Source of the DNA: Sphingomonas koreensis
Lineage (GTDB): Bacteria > Pseudomonadota > Alphaproteobacteria > Sphingomonadales > Sphingomonadaceae
Assembly (NCBI RefSeq): GCF_002797435.1
Contig: NZ_PGEN01000001.1
Span: forward strand, 496,001-560,000
DNA: 64,000 nt
Direction of reading: 5' to 3'
Numbering within the stretch: the stretch's first letter is position 1; every line of letters begins with the position of its first letter. Below are positions 46,309 through 54,799 of the stretch, piece by piece. The notes under the pieces were generated by a model. The model was not told the DNA's origin. It searched no databases and worked only from the letters and a program-made list of their open reading frames with translations. The position numbers were made by a program, and so were the translations under genes.

Positions 46309-47916
46309 ATGAAGAGATACGACGCGATCGTCATCGGCGGCGGACACAATGGCCTAGTCTGCGCCTTCTACCTCGCCCGCGCCGGCCTCAAGGTCCGCGT
46401 GCTGGAGCGGCGCGACGTCGTCGGCGGTGCGGCGGTGACCGAGGAGTTCCATCCCGGCTTCCGCAACTCGACGGCGAGCTACACCGTCAGCCTGCTGCGG
46501 CCCAAGGTCATCGCCGACATGAAGCTGCACGAACGCGGCTGGCGGATCGTCGAGCGGACGATCAGCAATTTCTTCCCGCACGACGACGGCTATCTCAAGC
46601 TCGGCGGCGGCACCGCGCGGACACAGGCGGAGTTCGCGCGCTTCTCGCGCAAGGACGCCGACACCTTCCCCCGCTACGAGGAAGCGCTGGAACGGGTCGC
46701 CGAAGTGCTGCGCGACCTTTCGCTCAAGACCCCGCCCAATGCCGGCGGCGGATTGCGCGCGCTGCTCGCGGCGGCGGTGCAGGGCAAGCGGCTCGTGGGG
46801 ATGGGCGTAGAGGCGCAGCGCGACGTGATGGACCTGTTCCTCAAGTCGGCGCGCGATTTCCTGAATGGCTGGTACGAGAACCCGTACATCCAGGCCGCGT
46901 TCGGCTTCGACGCGGTGGTGGGCAATTATGCCAGCCCCGATACGCCGGGATCGGCCTATGTCCTGCTCCACCACGTCTTCGGCGAGATCAACGGCAAGAA
47001 GGGCATGTGGGGCCATAGCGTCGGCGGCATGGGCGCGATCACGCGCTACATGGCCGAGGCCGCCGCGGAAGCCGGGGTCGAGATCAGCCTGGAGGCGCCG
47101 GTCGCCAAGGTGCTGGTCGATGGCGGCAAGGTCGCCGGCGTGCGGCTGGAGAGCGGCGAGGAGATCGCCGCGCCGATCGTCGCCTCGAACGCCGGCCCTG
47201 CCCTGCTCTACCGCCAGCTCGTCGATCGCGGCGACATGCCCGCCGAGTTCGCGCGGCGAATGGACGGATACAAGACCGGATCGGGCACGTTCCGGATGAA
47301 TGTCGCGCTCAGCGAGCTTCCCGATTTCAGCGTGCTGCCAGGCAAGGAGAAGGCCGAGCATCACACCGCCGGCATCATCATCTCGCCGACGCTCGACTAT
47401 ATGGACAAGGCCTTTACCGACGCGAAGGCGAAGGGCTGGTCCGACGAACCGATCGTCGAGATGAAGCTCCCGACCAGCGTCGACGACAGCCTCGCCCCGC
47501 CGGGGATGCACATCGCCTCGCTCTTCTGCCAGCAATTCGCGCCGGTACTGCCCGGTGGCCGCAGTTGGGACGCGGAACGCGAGAAGGCGGCCGATGTCAT
47601 CATCGATACGGTCACGCGGCACGCGCCCAATTTCCGCAAGTCGATCCTCGGCGTGCAGATCCACTCGCCGCTCGATCTGGAGCGCAAGTTCGGACTGATC
47701 GGCGGCGATATCATGCACGGGCATATGTCGCTCGATCAGCTCTGGGCGTCGCGGCCGATGCTGGGGCATGGCGACTATCGCGGGCCGATCAAGGGTCTCT
47801 ATATGTGCGGCGCGGGCACGCATCCCGGCGGCGGCGTGACGGGCGCGCCTGGGCATAATGCCGCGCACGAGATCCTGCGCGACCGCTCGTTCGTGCGGCG
47901 GATTTTGCCGGTTTAG
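46309..47916 (+). CDS. PYROXD2/phytoene desaturase-like FAD oxidoreductase
   Basis: FAD-dependent oxidoreductase of 535 aa. YDAIVIGGGHNGLVCAFYLARAGLKVRVLERRDVVGGAA is the dinucleotide-binding fold with the following GG doublet, and LYMCGAGTHPGGGVTGAPGHNAA near the end is the C-terminal FAD motif of the CrtI/PYROXD2 family. It follows the Rieske gene by 13 bases with GGGGG before its ATG, so both are likely one operon. CrtI-like in fold, but no carotenoid genes are near, so a role in oxidation of the oxygenase product or of a related amine is more likely. Confidence 0.85.
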   Translation: MKRYDAIVIGGGHNGLVCAFYLARAGLKVRVLERRDVVGGAAVTEEFHPGFRNSTASYTVSLLRPKVIADMKLHERGWRIVERTISNFFPHDDGYLKLGGGTARTQAEFARFSRKDADTFPRYEEALERVAEVLRDLSLKTPPNAGGGLRALLAAAVQGKRLVGMGVEAQRDVMDLFLKSARDFLNGWYENPYIQAAFGFDAVVGNYASPDTPGSAYVLLHHVFGEINGKKGMWGHSVGGMGAITRYMAEAAAEAGVEISLEAPVAKVLVDGGKVAGVRLESGEEIAAPIVASNAGPALLYRQLVDRGDMPAEFARRMDGYKTGSGTFRMNVALSELPDFSVLPGKEKAEHHTAGIIISPTLDYMDKAFTDAKAKGWSDEPIVEMKLPTSVDDSLAPPGMHIASLFCQQFAPVLPGGRSWDAEREKAADVIIDTVTRHAPNFRKSILGVQIHSPLDLERKFGLIGGDIMHGHMSLDQLWASRPMLGHGDYRGPIKGLYMCGAGTHPGGGVTGAPGHNAAHEILRDRSFVRRILPV

Positions 47917-47922
47917 AGTCGG

Positions 47923-49215
47923 CTAACGCGTGCGCCGCACCCAGAGGAACACGGGCAGCCCGAGCGCGAGCAGGCCAAGACCCCAGAGATTGGCACGCAG
48001 GCCGAGGCCGTAGATCATCCACAGCACGAACAGCGCGGCAACCATGGCGGCCAGCGTCGCCGCGCGATCGCCGGCGAGCAGCTTGAGTGCGGCGAGCGCG
48101 CTGACGAAATAGGCGAGCATCCCGGCGGCGAGGCTGATCGTCGCGATATCGGCGAACAGCGTGCCGGTGCCCCCGGTATAGTTGAGCGCCATCACGACCG
48201 TGACCAGCACCCCCGACACCAGATGCGCGCGCGCCGGTGTGCCATGCGGGCTTTCCTTGCCGAACCAGGCGGGGAACACGCCGCCGCGCGCCATCGCCCA
48301 GGGCATCTCGCCCTGCAGCAGGATGAAGCCGTTGAGCGCGCCGAGCGCGCTGATCGCCGCGAAGATCGCGGCGATCTCCAGAGCGCCCGTCCCCCAGGCG
48401 CGACCGAGAAAGGCGGCGAGCGGCGCCGGGGACGCGGCGGTGACATCCGCTGGCATCATCAGCCCGATGGCGCCCGCGACGAGCACATACACCAGGCCGG
48501 TCAGCGCGGTACCGATCAGGGTCACGAGCGGCACGACCCGTGCCGCGTCCTTGACCCGATCGGCCGGAACCGTCGCCGATTCGACGCCGAGGAACCCCCA
48601 GAAGGTCAGCGCGACCGCAGCGGAGATCGCCCCCGCGCTGATCGGCACCGTCGGGTTCTCGACGATCGCCGCCCGGCCGTCCGCGAGCAGCAACCACAGC
48701 GCGAGCAGGATGATCGCGACCAGCGGGACGAGCTTCGTGACCGCCGTGACGAGCTGGATGCGGCCTGCCAGCGCAACCCCGCGGATATTGACCGCGACCA
48801 ACCCCCAGATCAGCAGCAATGCCGTCGCGAAGGCCGGGAGCCCGCTTGCAATCACCGGAAACGGTACGCTGAGCGCGCTCACCACCGCAATCGCCAGCGC
48901 GCCATTGCCGGCCCAGATCAGGATCCAATAGCTCCAGGCCACGGCGAAGCCGACGACCGGGCCGAACGCCGCATCGGCAAAGGCATAGGGGCCACCCGCG
49001 CAGGGCAGCTTGGCCGCGAGCCGGGCGAACACGAAGGCCAGCGTCATCGCACCGGCGATCGTCGCGACCCAGCCGATCAGGGCATTGGTTCCGAGCGGCG
49101 CGAGCGTGGCGGGCAACAGATAGATGCCCGATCCGATCATGTTGCCCACCACCAGCGCCAGCGCCGGCCAGAAGCCGAGTGCGCGCCGTGGCGTTGACGG
49201 GTCTCCATCGGCCAT
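47923..49215 (-). CDS. APC-family amino acid permease
   Basis: Amino acid-polyamine-organocation transporter of 430 aa with about twelve membrane helices. Helix 1 contains VVGNMIGSGIYLLPATLAPLG, with the G-x-G-I substrate loop of APC transporters of the AdiC/PotE type; helix 6 has FWGFLGVESATVPADRVKD. It converges on the FAD oxidoreductase gene (stop codons six bases apart). It could import the amine substrate of the Rieske cluster, but the opposite orientation makes co-regulation unproven. Confidence 0.88.
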   Translation of the reverse strand: MADGDPSTPRRALGFWPALALVVGNMIGSGIYLLPATLAPLGTNALIGWVATIAGAMTLAFVFARLAAKLPCAGGPYAFADAAFGPVVGFAVAWSYWILIWAGNGALAIAVVSALSVPFPVIASGLPAFATALLLIWGLVAVNIRGVALAGRIQLVTAVTKLVPLVAIILLALWLLLADGRAAIVENPTVPISAGAISAAVALTFWGFLGVESATVPADRVKDAARVVPLVTLIGTALTGLVYVLVAGAIGLMMPADVTAASPAPLAAFLGRAWGTGALEIAAIFAAISALGALNGFILLQGEMPWAMARGGVFPAWFGKESPHGTPARAHLVSGVLVTVVMALNYTGGTGTLFADIATISLAAGMLAYFVSALAALKLLAGDRAATLAAMVAALFVLWMIYGLGLRANLWGLGLLALGLPVFLWVRRTR

Positions 49216-49306
49216 GCGCCCTTGTCGTCACCGCAGGGGCATCCGTCCAGCGGGAAAAATTCGGACGGCGCTTGATCGGCGGGCGGGCGCGTGATCATCA
49301 TGCGCG

Positions 49307-50887
49307 ATGGCCGCGACGCGCTTTCCACCCGACCTCATGGACGCGGCGCTGGCGCTGCACGACAATCGCCTGTCCGAGGCGGAGCGCGGCCTCAAGGCCT
49401 ATCTCAAGCGCGATCCGTTCGACGCGCGTGCGATCCGCATGCTCGCCGAGCTGGCCGGGCGAATCGGACGGCTGAAGGATGCCGAGACGCTGCTGCGCCG
49501 CGCGGTCGAGCTTGCCCCCGGCTTCACCGCGGCGCGCTCCAACCTCGCCTTGGTCCTTTATCGCCAGAACCGGGCGGAGGAGGCGCTCACCGAACTCGAT
49601 GCGCTGATCGATGCGGAACCCGATCATCCCGGCCATGCCAACCTCAAGGCCGCCGCGCTCGGCCGGCTCGGCGCGTTCGAGGAGGCGATCGCCTTGTACG
49701 AGCGGGTGCTGACGGAGGCGCCCGAACAGCCCAAGCTGTGGATGAGCTATGGCCATATGCTCAAGACCGTGGGGCGGCAGGCCGATGGCATCGCCGCCTA
49801 TCGCCGCGCGATCGCGCTGCGCCCGGCACTGGGCGAAGCGTGGTGGAGCCTCGCGAACCTCAAGACCGTGCGGTTCGACGACACGGACATCGCCGCGATG
49901 GAGGCGGCCCGCGCGGCCCCCGATCTTGGCGAGGAGGACCGGTTCCACCTGGATTTCGCGCTTGGCAAGGCGTTCGAGGATCGCGGAGACGCGGATCGCG
50001 CCTTCGGCCACTATGCCGATGGCAACGCGTTGCGCCGGACACAGCTCGTCTATGACGCCGACGAGACCGAGCGCTTCGTGGACGACTGCATCGCGCTTGC
50101 CACCCCGGCTTTCTTCGCCGAACGCTCCGGCTGGGGTTCCGAGGCGCGCGATCCGATCTTCATCCTGGGAATGCCGCGCGCGGGATCGACCCTGATCGAG
50201 CAGATCCTCGCCAGCCACAGCGCGATCGAGGGCACGACCGAGCTGCCCGACCTGCCGGCACTCGCGCGGCGCATTCCAGACTATCCGCACGGGCTTGCCG
50301 GATTGACTGAAGGACGAGCGCGCGAACTGGGCGAGGAGTATCTGCACCGTACGGCGGTCCAGCGCCGCAGCGACCGGCCGTTCTTCATCGACAAGCTGCC
50401 CAACAACTGGGCGCATGTCGTGCTGATCCGCCTGATCCTGCCCAACGCCGTGATCATCGACGCGCGCCGCGAGCCGCGTGCCTGCTGCTTCTCCAACTTC
50501 AAGCAGCATTTCGCCCGCGGCCAGGCGTTCAGCTATGCGCTCGACGACATGGGACGCTATTATCGCGACTATGTGCGGCTGATGGCGCATCTCGACCGCG
50601 TCCAGCCCGGTCGCGTCCATCGCGTGATCCATGAGGCGCTGGTGGCAGATACCGAGCAGGAGGTGCGCAGGCTGCTCGACGCCTGCGACGTCGGGTTCGA
50701 GCCCGCCTGCCTCGCCTTTTACGAGACCGAGCGCGCGGTGCGGACCGCCAGCTCGGAACAGGTGCGCCAGCCGATCTTCACCGGCGGCGATCGCGCCTGG
50801 CGGCCCTTTGCCCCCCACCTCGCACCGCTCGCCGCCGCGCTCGGCGATGTGGCCGACTATTACCCCGATGTTCCCGACACACTGTAA
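49307..50887 (+). CDS. TPR-repeat sulfotransferase-like protein
   Basis: Protein of 526 aa with an N-terminal array of tetratricopeptide repeats (about residues 10-185, e.g. GRLKDAETLLRRAVELAPGF and GAFEEAIALYERVLTEAPEQ) and a C-terminal sulfotransferase domain. The PAPS 5'-phosphosulfate loop is seen as FILGMPRAGSTLIEQILASH near residue 285, and later segments RPFFIDKLPNNWAHV and VIIDARREPRACCFSNFKQ match family motifs. It precedes a TonB receptor by 115 bases, a pairing common in sphingomonads. It would sulfate an unknown acceptor, a contrast to the sulfatases at the other end of the window. Confidence 0.88.
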   Translation: MAATRFPPDLMDAALALHDNRLSEAERGLKAYLKRDPFDARAIRMLAELAGRIGRLKDAETLLRRAVELAPGFTAARSNLALVLYRQNRAEEALTELDALIDAEPDHPGHANLKAAALGRLGAFEEAIALYERVLTEAPEQPKLWMSYGHMLKTVGRQADGIAAYRRAIALRPALGEAWWSLANLKTVRFDDTDIAAMEAARAAPDLGEEDRFHLDFALGKAFEDRGDADRAFGHYADGNALRRTQLVYDADETERFVDDCIALATPAFFAERSGWGSEARDPIFILGMPRAGSTLIEQILASHSAIEGTTELPDLPALARRIPDYPHGLAGLTEGRARELGEEYLHRTAVQRRSDRPFFIDKLPNNWAHVVLIRLILPNAVIIDARREPRACCFSNFKQHFARGQAFSYALDDMGRYYRDYVRLMAHLDRVQPGRVHRVIHEALVADTEQEVRRLLDACDVGFEPACLAFYETERAVRTASSEQVRQPIFTGGDRAWRPFAPHLAPLAAALGDVADYYPDVPDTL

Positions 50888-51002
50888 CGTTGCAGAAACA
50901 TCACTATTCCCAAAGATTGTGCACGCCCCGCTTCGCGATGATTGACGTTTATTGCGTCGAACTACAGTCTTCCCGAACAAAAGATATATTCAGGGGGCCG
51001 CA

Positions 51003-53501
51003 ATGATCATTTCAATGCGTCGTGCCGTGATGTCCGGGCTGCTCGCATCGACAGCCCTGATCTTACCCGTCTCCGTGCAAGCGCAGCAGCGCAGCACCAC
51101 CTCCGACTTGCCTCCCGATCAGGACGAGATCGTCGTCACCGCCCAGAAGCGCGACGAGAACATCCAGTCGGTTCCGATCAGCATCCAGGCGATCGGCACG
51201 CGCAGGCTCGATCAGCTCAACATCTCGAACTTCAACGAATATACCCAGCTCCTGCCCTCGGTCGCGTTCCAGACCTCGCAGCCGGGCTCGACCACCGTCT
51301 ATATGCGCGGCGTCGCGTCGGGCGGCGACGGCAACCATTCGGGCTCGCTCCCGTCGGTCGGCAGCTATCTCGACGAGCAGCCGGTGACGACGATCGGCGG
51401 CACGCTGGACGTCCATATCTACGACATCGCGCGTATCGAGAGCCTCGCCGGGCCTCAGGGCACGCTCTACGGCGCGTCGAGCCAGGCCGGCACGATCCGC
51501 ATCATCACCAACAAGCCCGACACGGCAGGCTTCGAGGGCCGGGTCGATGCCGAGGTGAACACCGTCGAGCATGGCGGCCAAGGCGGCAAGATCGAGGGCA
51601 TGATCAACGCCCCGCTCTCGGCAAACATGGCGTTGCGGCTCGTCGGCTTCTATCGGCGCGACGCGGGCTATATCGACAATGTCGCCGGCACGCGCAGCTT
51701 CCTGCCGACCCCCGGCGGCATCACCGTCAACAACAACGCGTTCGTCGAGGACAATTACAACGATACCGATACCTGGGGCGGGCGTGCCGCGCTGAAGATC
51801 GATCTCGACGACAATTGGACGGTCACGCCGACCGTGCTGTACCAGGAGATGCGCGCCCACGGCACCTATGGCTATGACCCGCGGGTCGGCGACCTCAAGG
51901 TCCAGCATTTCTACCCCGAATATCGCCGCGACCGCTTCATCCAGGGCGCACTGACGATCGAGGGCAAGGTCGGCAACTGGGACGTCACCTACGCCGGCGC
52001 CTATCTCGACCGGAAGACCTACGCGTCCAACGACTATACCGACTATTCCGAGGCGTACGACAACCTCTACGCTTCGGTCGGCGGGCTGGCGGGCTATTTC
52101 TACTATCAGGACAATGCCGGCAACACGATCGACCCGCGCCAGGTCGTCATCGGCAGCGATCACTTCAAGAAGACCAGCCAGGAACTGCGCGTCGCCTCGC
52201 CTTCGACGGACCGGTTCCGGGTGGTTGCGGGCCTCTTCTATCAGCGCCAGTCGAACTTGATCCATCAGGACTATCAGATCCCCGGACTGGGCTCGGCCGT
52301 CTCGGTCAATGGCTCGCCGGGCACGCTTTGGCTGACGCAGCAGCACCGCGTCGACAAGGACTATGCGATGTTCGGCGAGGCGAGCTTCGACCTGACGCCG
52401 CAGCTGACCCTCACCGCGGGCGCGCGCGCCTATATCTACGACAATTCGCTGATCGGCTTCTTCGGCTTCGGACGCAATCCGGGCATCGATCCGGCGGACG
52501 GCCGCCCCTATACGGCGTCGCCCTTCAATGCCGCGGGTAGCTCGCGCACCGGCGTCGCCAGCTGCTTCCTCTCGGACGGGCGGACGCTGCGCGATGCCTA
52601 TCTCGACGGAAGCCCTACCAACACGCTGCTGCCGGCGATGGTCGCAGGCGGGCCGTGCACCAACCTCGCGACCTTCACCAGCGGCAAGCTGGTTCCGAAG
52701 AAGACGGAGGGGCAAGGCGTCACCTATCGCCTCAACCTGACCTGGAAGCCGCAGGACGGGCTGCTGTTCTACGCCGCTGCCTCAAGCGGCTTCCGCCCCG
52801 GCGGCATCAACCGGCGCGGCGACGTGGAACCCTATGCCGCGGACAAGCTCTACAATTACGAGCTGGGGTGGAAGACGACGCTGGTCGATGGCCTGCGCTT
52901 CAACGGCGCGGTCTATATGCAGGACTGGAGCGCCTTCCAATTCTCCTTCCTCGGCCCCAACAGCTTCACGATCATCCAGAACGGTCCCGACGCGCGTATC
53001 TATGGCGTGGAGATGGATGCGAACGCCTCATTCGGCGGGCTGAACCTGACGGTGTCGGGCTCCTTTACCGATGCCAAGACCCGGCAGGATCTCTGCGCGA
53101 CGCAGGTCTGCAGCGGCACCGGCACCGATGTGCTGGCGCCGAAGGGAACGCGCCTGCCAGTCACGCCGCGCTTCAAGCTGACCGGCACGGCGCGCTATTC
53201 CATGCCGATGGGATCAGGACGCGGTTATGTGCAGGGGCTGGTCGCCTATCAGAGCTCCGCATCGTCGGACATCCGTGTCGCCAAGGCAGCGGCGCTCGAG
53301 CGGCTGCAGTCCTATGCGACCGGCAACCTCGCGATCGGCTATGAACTTGCCGACTATAGCCTCGAGCTGTTCGCGCAGAATATCTGGGACGAGCGTGGCC
53401 AGATCACACGCTTCCAGCAATGCGGCGCCTGCGATCAGCGTCCCTATATCGTTCCGATCACCCCACGTACGATCGGCATCAGGCTGGGCGCGAAGTTCTA
53501 G
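51003..53501 (+). CDS. TonB-dependent receptor
   Basis: Complete receptor of 832 aa. The ATG at 51003 follows GGGGGCC, a usable site; an upstream opening at 50952 is not needed. The signal peptide ends at QAQQ, DEIVVTAQKRDENIQ is the TonB-box region, and the plug has TVYMRGVASGGDGNHSG and RIESLAGPQGTLYGASS. In the latter the usual LRGPQG reads LAGPQG, a small deviation from the family. It ends in IGIRLGAKF with terminal Phe. The upstream neighbour is the TPR-sulfotransferase. Ligand unknown. Confidence 0.9.
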   Translation: MIISMRRAVMSGLLASTALILPVSVQAQQRSTTSDLPPDQDEIVVTAQKRDENIQSVPISIQAIGTRRLDQLNISNFNEYTQLLPSVAFQTSQPGSTTVYMRGVASGGDGNHSGSLPSVGSYLDEQPVTTIGGTLDVHIYDIARIESLAGPQGTLYGASSQAGTIRIITNKPDTAGFEGRVDAEVNTVEHGGQGGKIEGMINAPLSANMALRLVGFYRRDAGYIDNVAGTRSFLPTPGGITVNNNAFVEDNYNDTDTWGGRAALKIDLDDNWTVTPTVLYQEMRAHGTYGYDPRVGDLKVQHFYPEYRRDRFIQGALTIEGKVGNWDVTYAGAYLDRKTYASNDYTDYSEAYDNLYASVGGLAGYFYYQDNAGNTIDPRQVVIGSDHFKKTSQELRVASPSTDRFRVVAGLFYQRQSNLIHQDYQIPGLGSAVSVNGSPGTLWLTQQHRVDKDYAMFGEASFDLTPQLTLTAGARAYIYDNSLIGFFGFGRNPGIDPADGRPYTASPFNAAGSSRTGVASCFLSDGRTLRDAYLDGSPTNTLLPAMVAGGPCTNLATFTSGKLVPKKTEGQGVTYRLNLTWKPQDGLLFYAAASSGFRPGGINRRGDVEPYAADKLYNYELGWKTTLVDGLRFNGAVYMQDWSAFQFSFLGPNSFTIIQNGPDARIYGVEMDANASFGGLNLTVSGSFTDAKTRQDLCATQVCSGTGTDVLAPKGTRLPVTPRFKLTGTARYSMPMGSGRGYVQGLVAYQSSASSDIRVAKAAALERLQSYATGNLAIGYELADYSLELFAQNIWDERGQITRFQQCGACDQRPYIVPITPRTIGIRLGAKF

Positions 53502-53519
53502 ATTTCCCTGTTCGCCTCC

Positions 53520-53563
53520 CGCGCGAGCGGCCGTTGTCGGGATAGCCAGCGACCGTTCGCGCG
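53520..53563. terminator. Inverted repeat between convergent genes
   Basis: CGCGCGAGCGG (53520-53530) pairs with CCGTTCGCGCG (53553-53563), 11 bp with one G-U pair, over a 22-base loop. It lies between the ends of the TonB receptor gene and the HlyD-type gene and may serve as a two-way terminator, although no T-run is seen on either side. Confidence 0.5.
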
Positions 53564-53587
53564 AGAAGCAACAAAAGGACCGCAGGT

Positions 53588-54799
53588 CTAGCGTTCGCGC
53601 ATCGCTTCCTGCGCCTTGTTGATCGGCTTCAGCAGGTAATCGAGTACGGTCTTGCGGCCGGTCCGAATCTCCACGGTCGCAACCATGCCGGGCATGATCG
53701 CGTGCTCGCGGCCATCCCTGGTACGCAGGCTTGCGCGCTTGGTGCGGATGAAGACGCGGTAATAGACCTGATCGCGATGCACTTCGTCCTGCAGCGTATC
53801 GGGCGAAATCCGATCGACCGTCCCTTCAAGCGCGCCGTAGATCGAGGGATCATAGGCGGTGATCTTGATCGTCGCGGGAAGGCCTGGGCGGATGAAAGCG
53901 ATGTCGCGGGGACTGACACGCGCCTCGATCAGCAGCTCATCGCCAAGGGGCACGATTTCCATCAGCGACCCGCCAGGCTGGATGACGCCGCCGATCGTCG
54001 AGACCTCCAGATTCTTCACGATCCCGCGCACCGGCGAGGCAATCGTCGTCCGGTCGAGCTGATCGCGGCGACCGCTCATCACCTGATTGACGACCTCCAG
54101 TTCGGATTTGGCCTTGGCATAATCGGCATTGGCATCGATCACGAACTGGTTGCGCAGGGAATCGAGCTTGGCCTGAAGCTCGTTCTCCTGCCGCTGGAGC
54201 CGGATGACCTCGACATTGTTCGCCGCGCCGAGTTCGACGAGCGGTGCGGTCATCGCCAGTTCGCGCCGGACCAGCGCAAGCGATTGCCGGAGGCTGGCAG
54301 TCGCGACCTGAAGATTCTCGCGGCGTGAACCGAGCAGCTTGAGCTCCCGCGCCATCAAGCCCGGAGTCTGACGGACGGCTTCGCTGAACTGCGGCGTACC
54401 ACCGCTGATCTCGGCTTCGAGGCGCGCAGCGGTCGCTTCCAGCGTCCGCGCCTTGGCTTCGGCCTCGCCCAGCGTCGAGCTGAAGCGTGCACGATCGAGC
54501 GTGGCAAGCTTCTGGCGCGGCTGAACGATATCGCCTTCGTGAACGAAGATGCCGTCAACGATCCCGCCCTCCAGGCTCTGGATCACCTGCGAGCGCGAGG
54601 TTGGCGTAACCTTGCCCGCGCCGATCGTGACCTCGTCCAGCGTACCGAAATAGGCCCAGATCAGTAGCGCGGCGATGCCGAGCGAGATGGTCGGGATGAT
54701 CGGAAGCGTTTCGAAACGCGTCAGCCAACCGTCATCATAGCCACCCGGCACCCCGGGCAGGTCAGGTTCGGCGGCTTTGCGGCGGATGAACCCCATCAT
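53588..54799 (-). CDS. Type I secretion membrane fusion protein (HlyD/LapC type)
   Basis: Periplasmic adaptor of 403 aa linking the ABC exporter to the TolC-like channel. One N-terminal membrane helix (about 34-52), a lipoyl/barrel-sandwich part (GAGKVTPTSRSQVIQSLEGGI, VHEGDIVQPRQKL), a long coiled-coil hairpin (about 105-250) and the C-terminal HlyD segment with MPGMVATVEIRTGRKTVLDYLLKPI are visible. It overlaps the ABC exporter stop by ATGA and is the last gene of the adhesin secretion operon. Confidence 0.93.
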   Translation of the reverse strand: MMGFIRRKAAEPDLPGVPGGYDDGWLTRFETLPIIPTISLGIAALLIWAYFGTLDEVTIGAGKVTPTSRSQVIQSLEGGIVDGIFVHEGDIVQPRQKLATLDRARFSSTLGEAEAKARTLEATAARLEAEISGGTPQFSEAVRQTPGLMARELKLLGSRRENLQVATASLRQSLALVRRELAMTAPLVELGAANNVEVIRLQRQENELQAKLDSLRNQFVIDANADYAKAKSELEVVNQVMSGRRDQLDRTTIASPVRGIVKNLEVSTIGGVIQPGGSLMEIVPLGDELLIEARVSPRDIAFIRPGLPATIKITAYDPSIYGALEGTVDRISPDTLQDEVHRDQVYYRVFIRTKRASLRTRDGREHAIMPGMVATVEIRTGRKTVLDYLLKPINKAQEAMRER

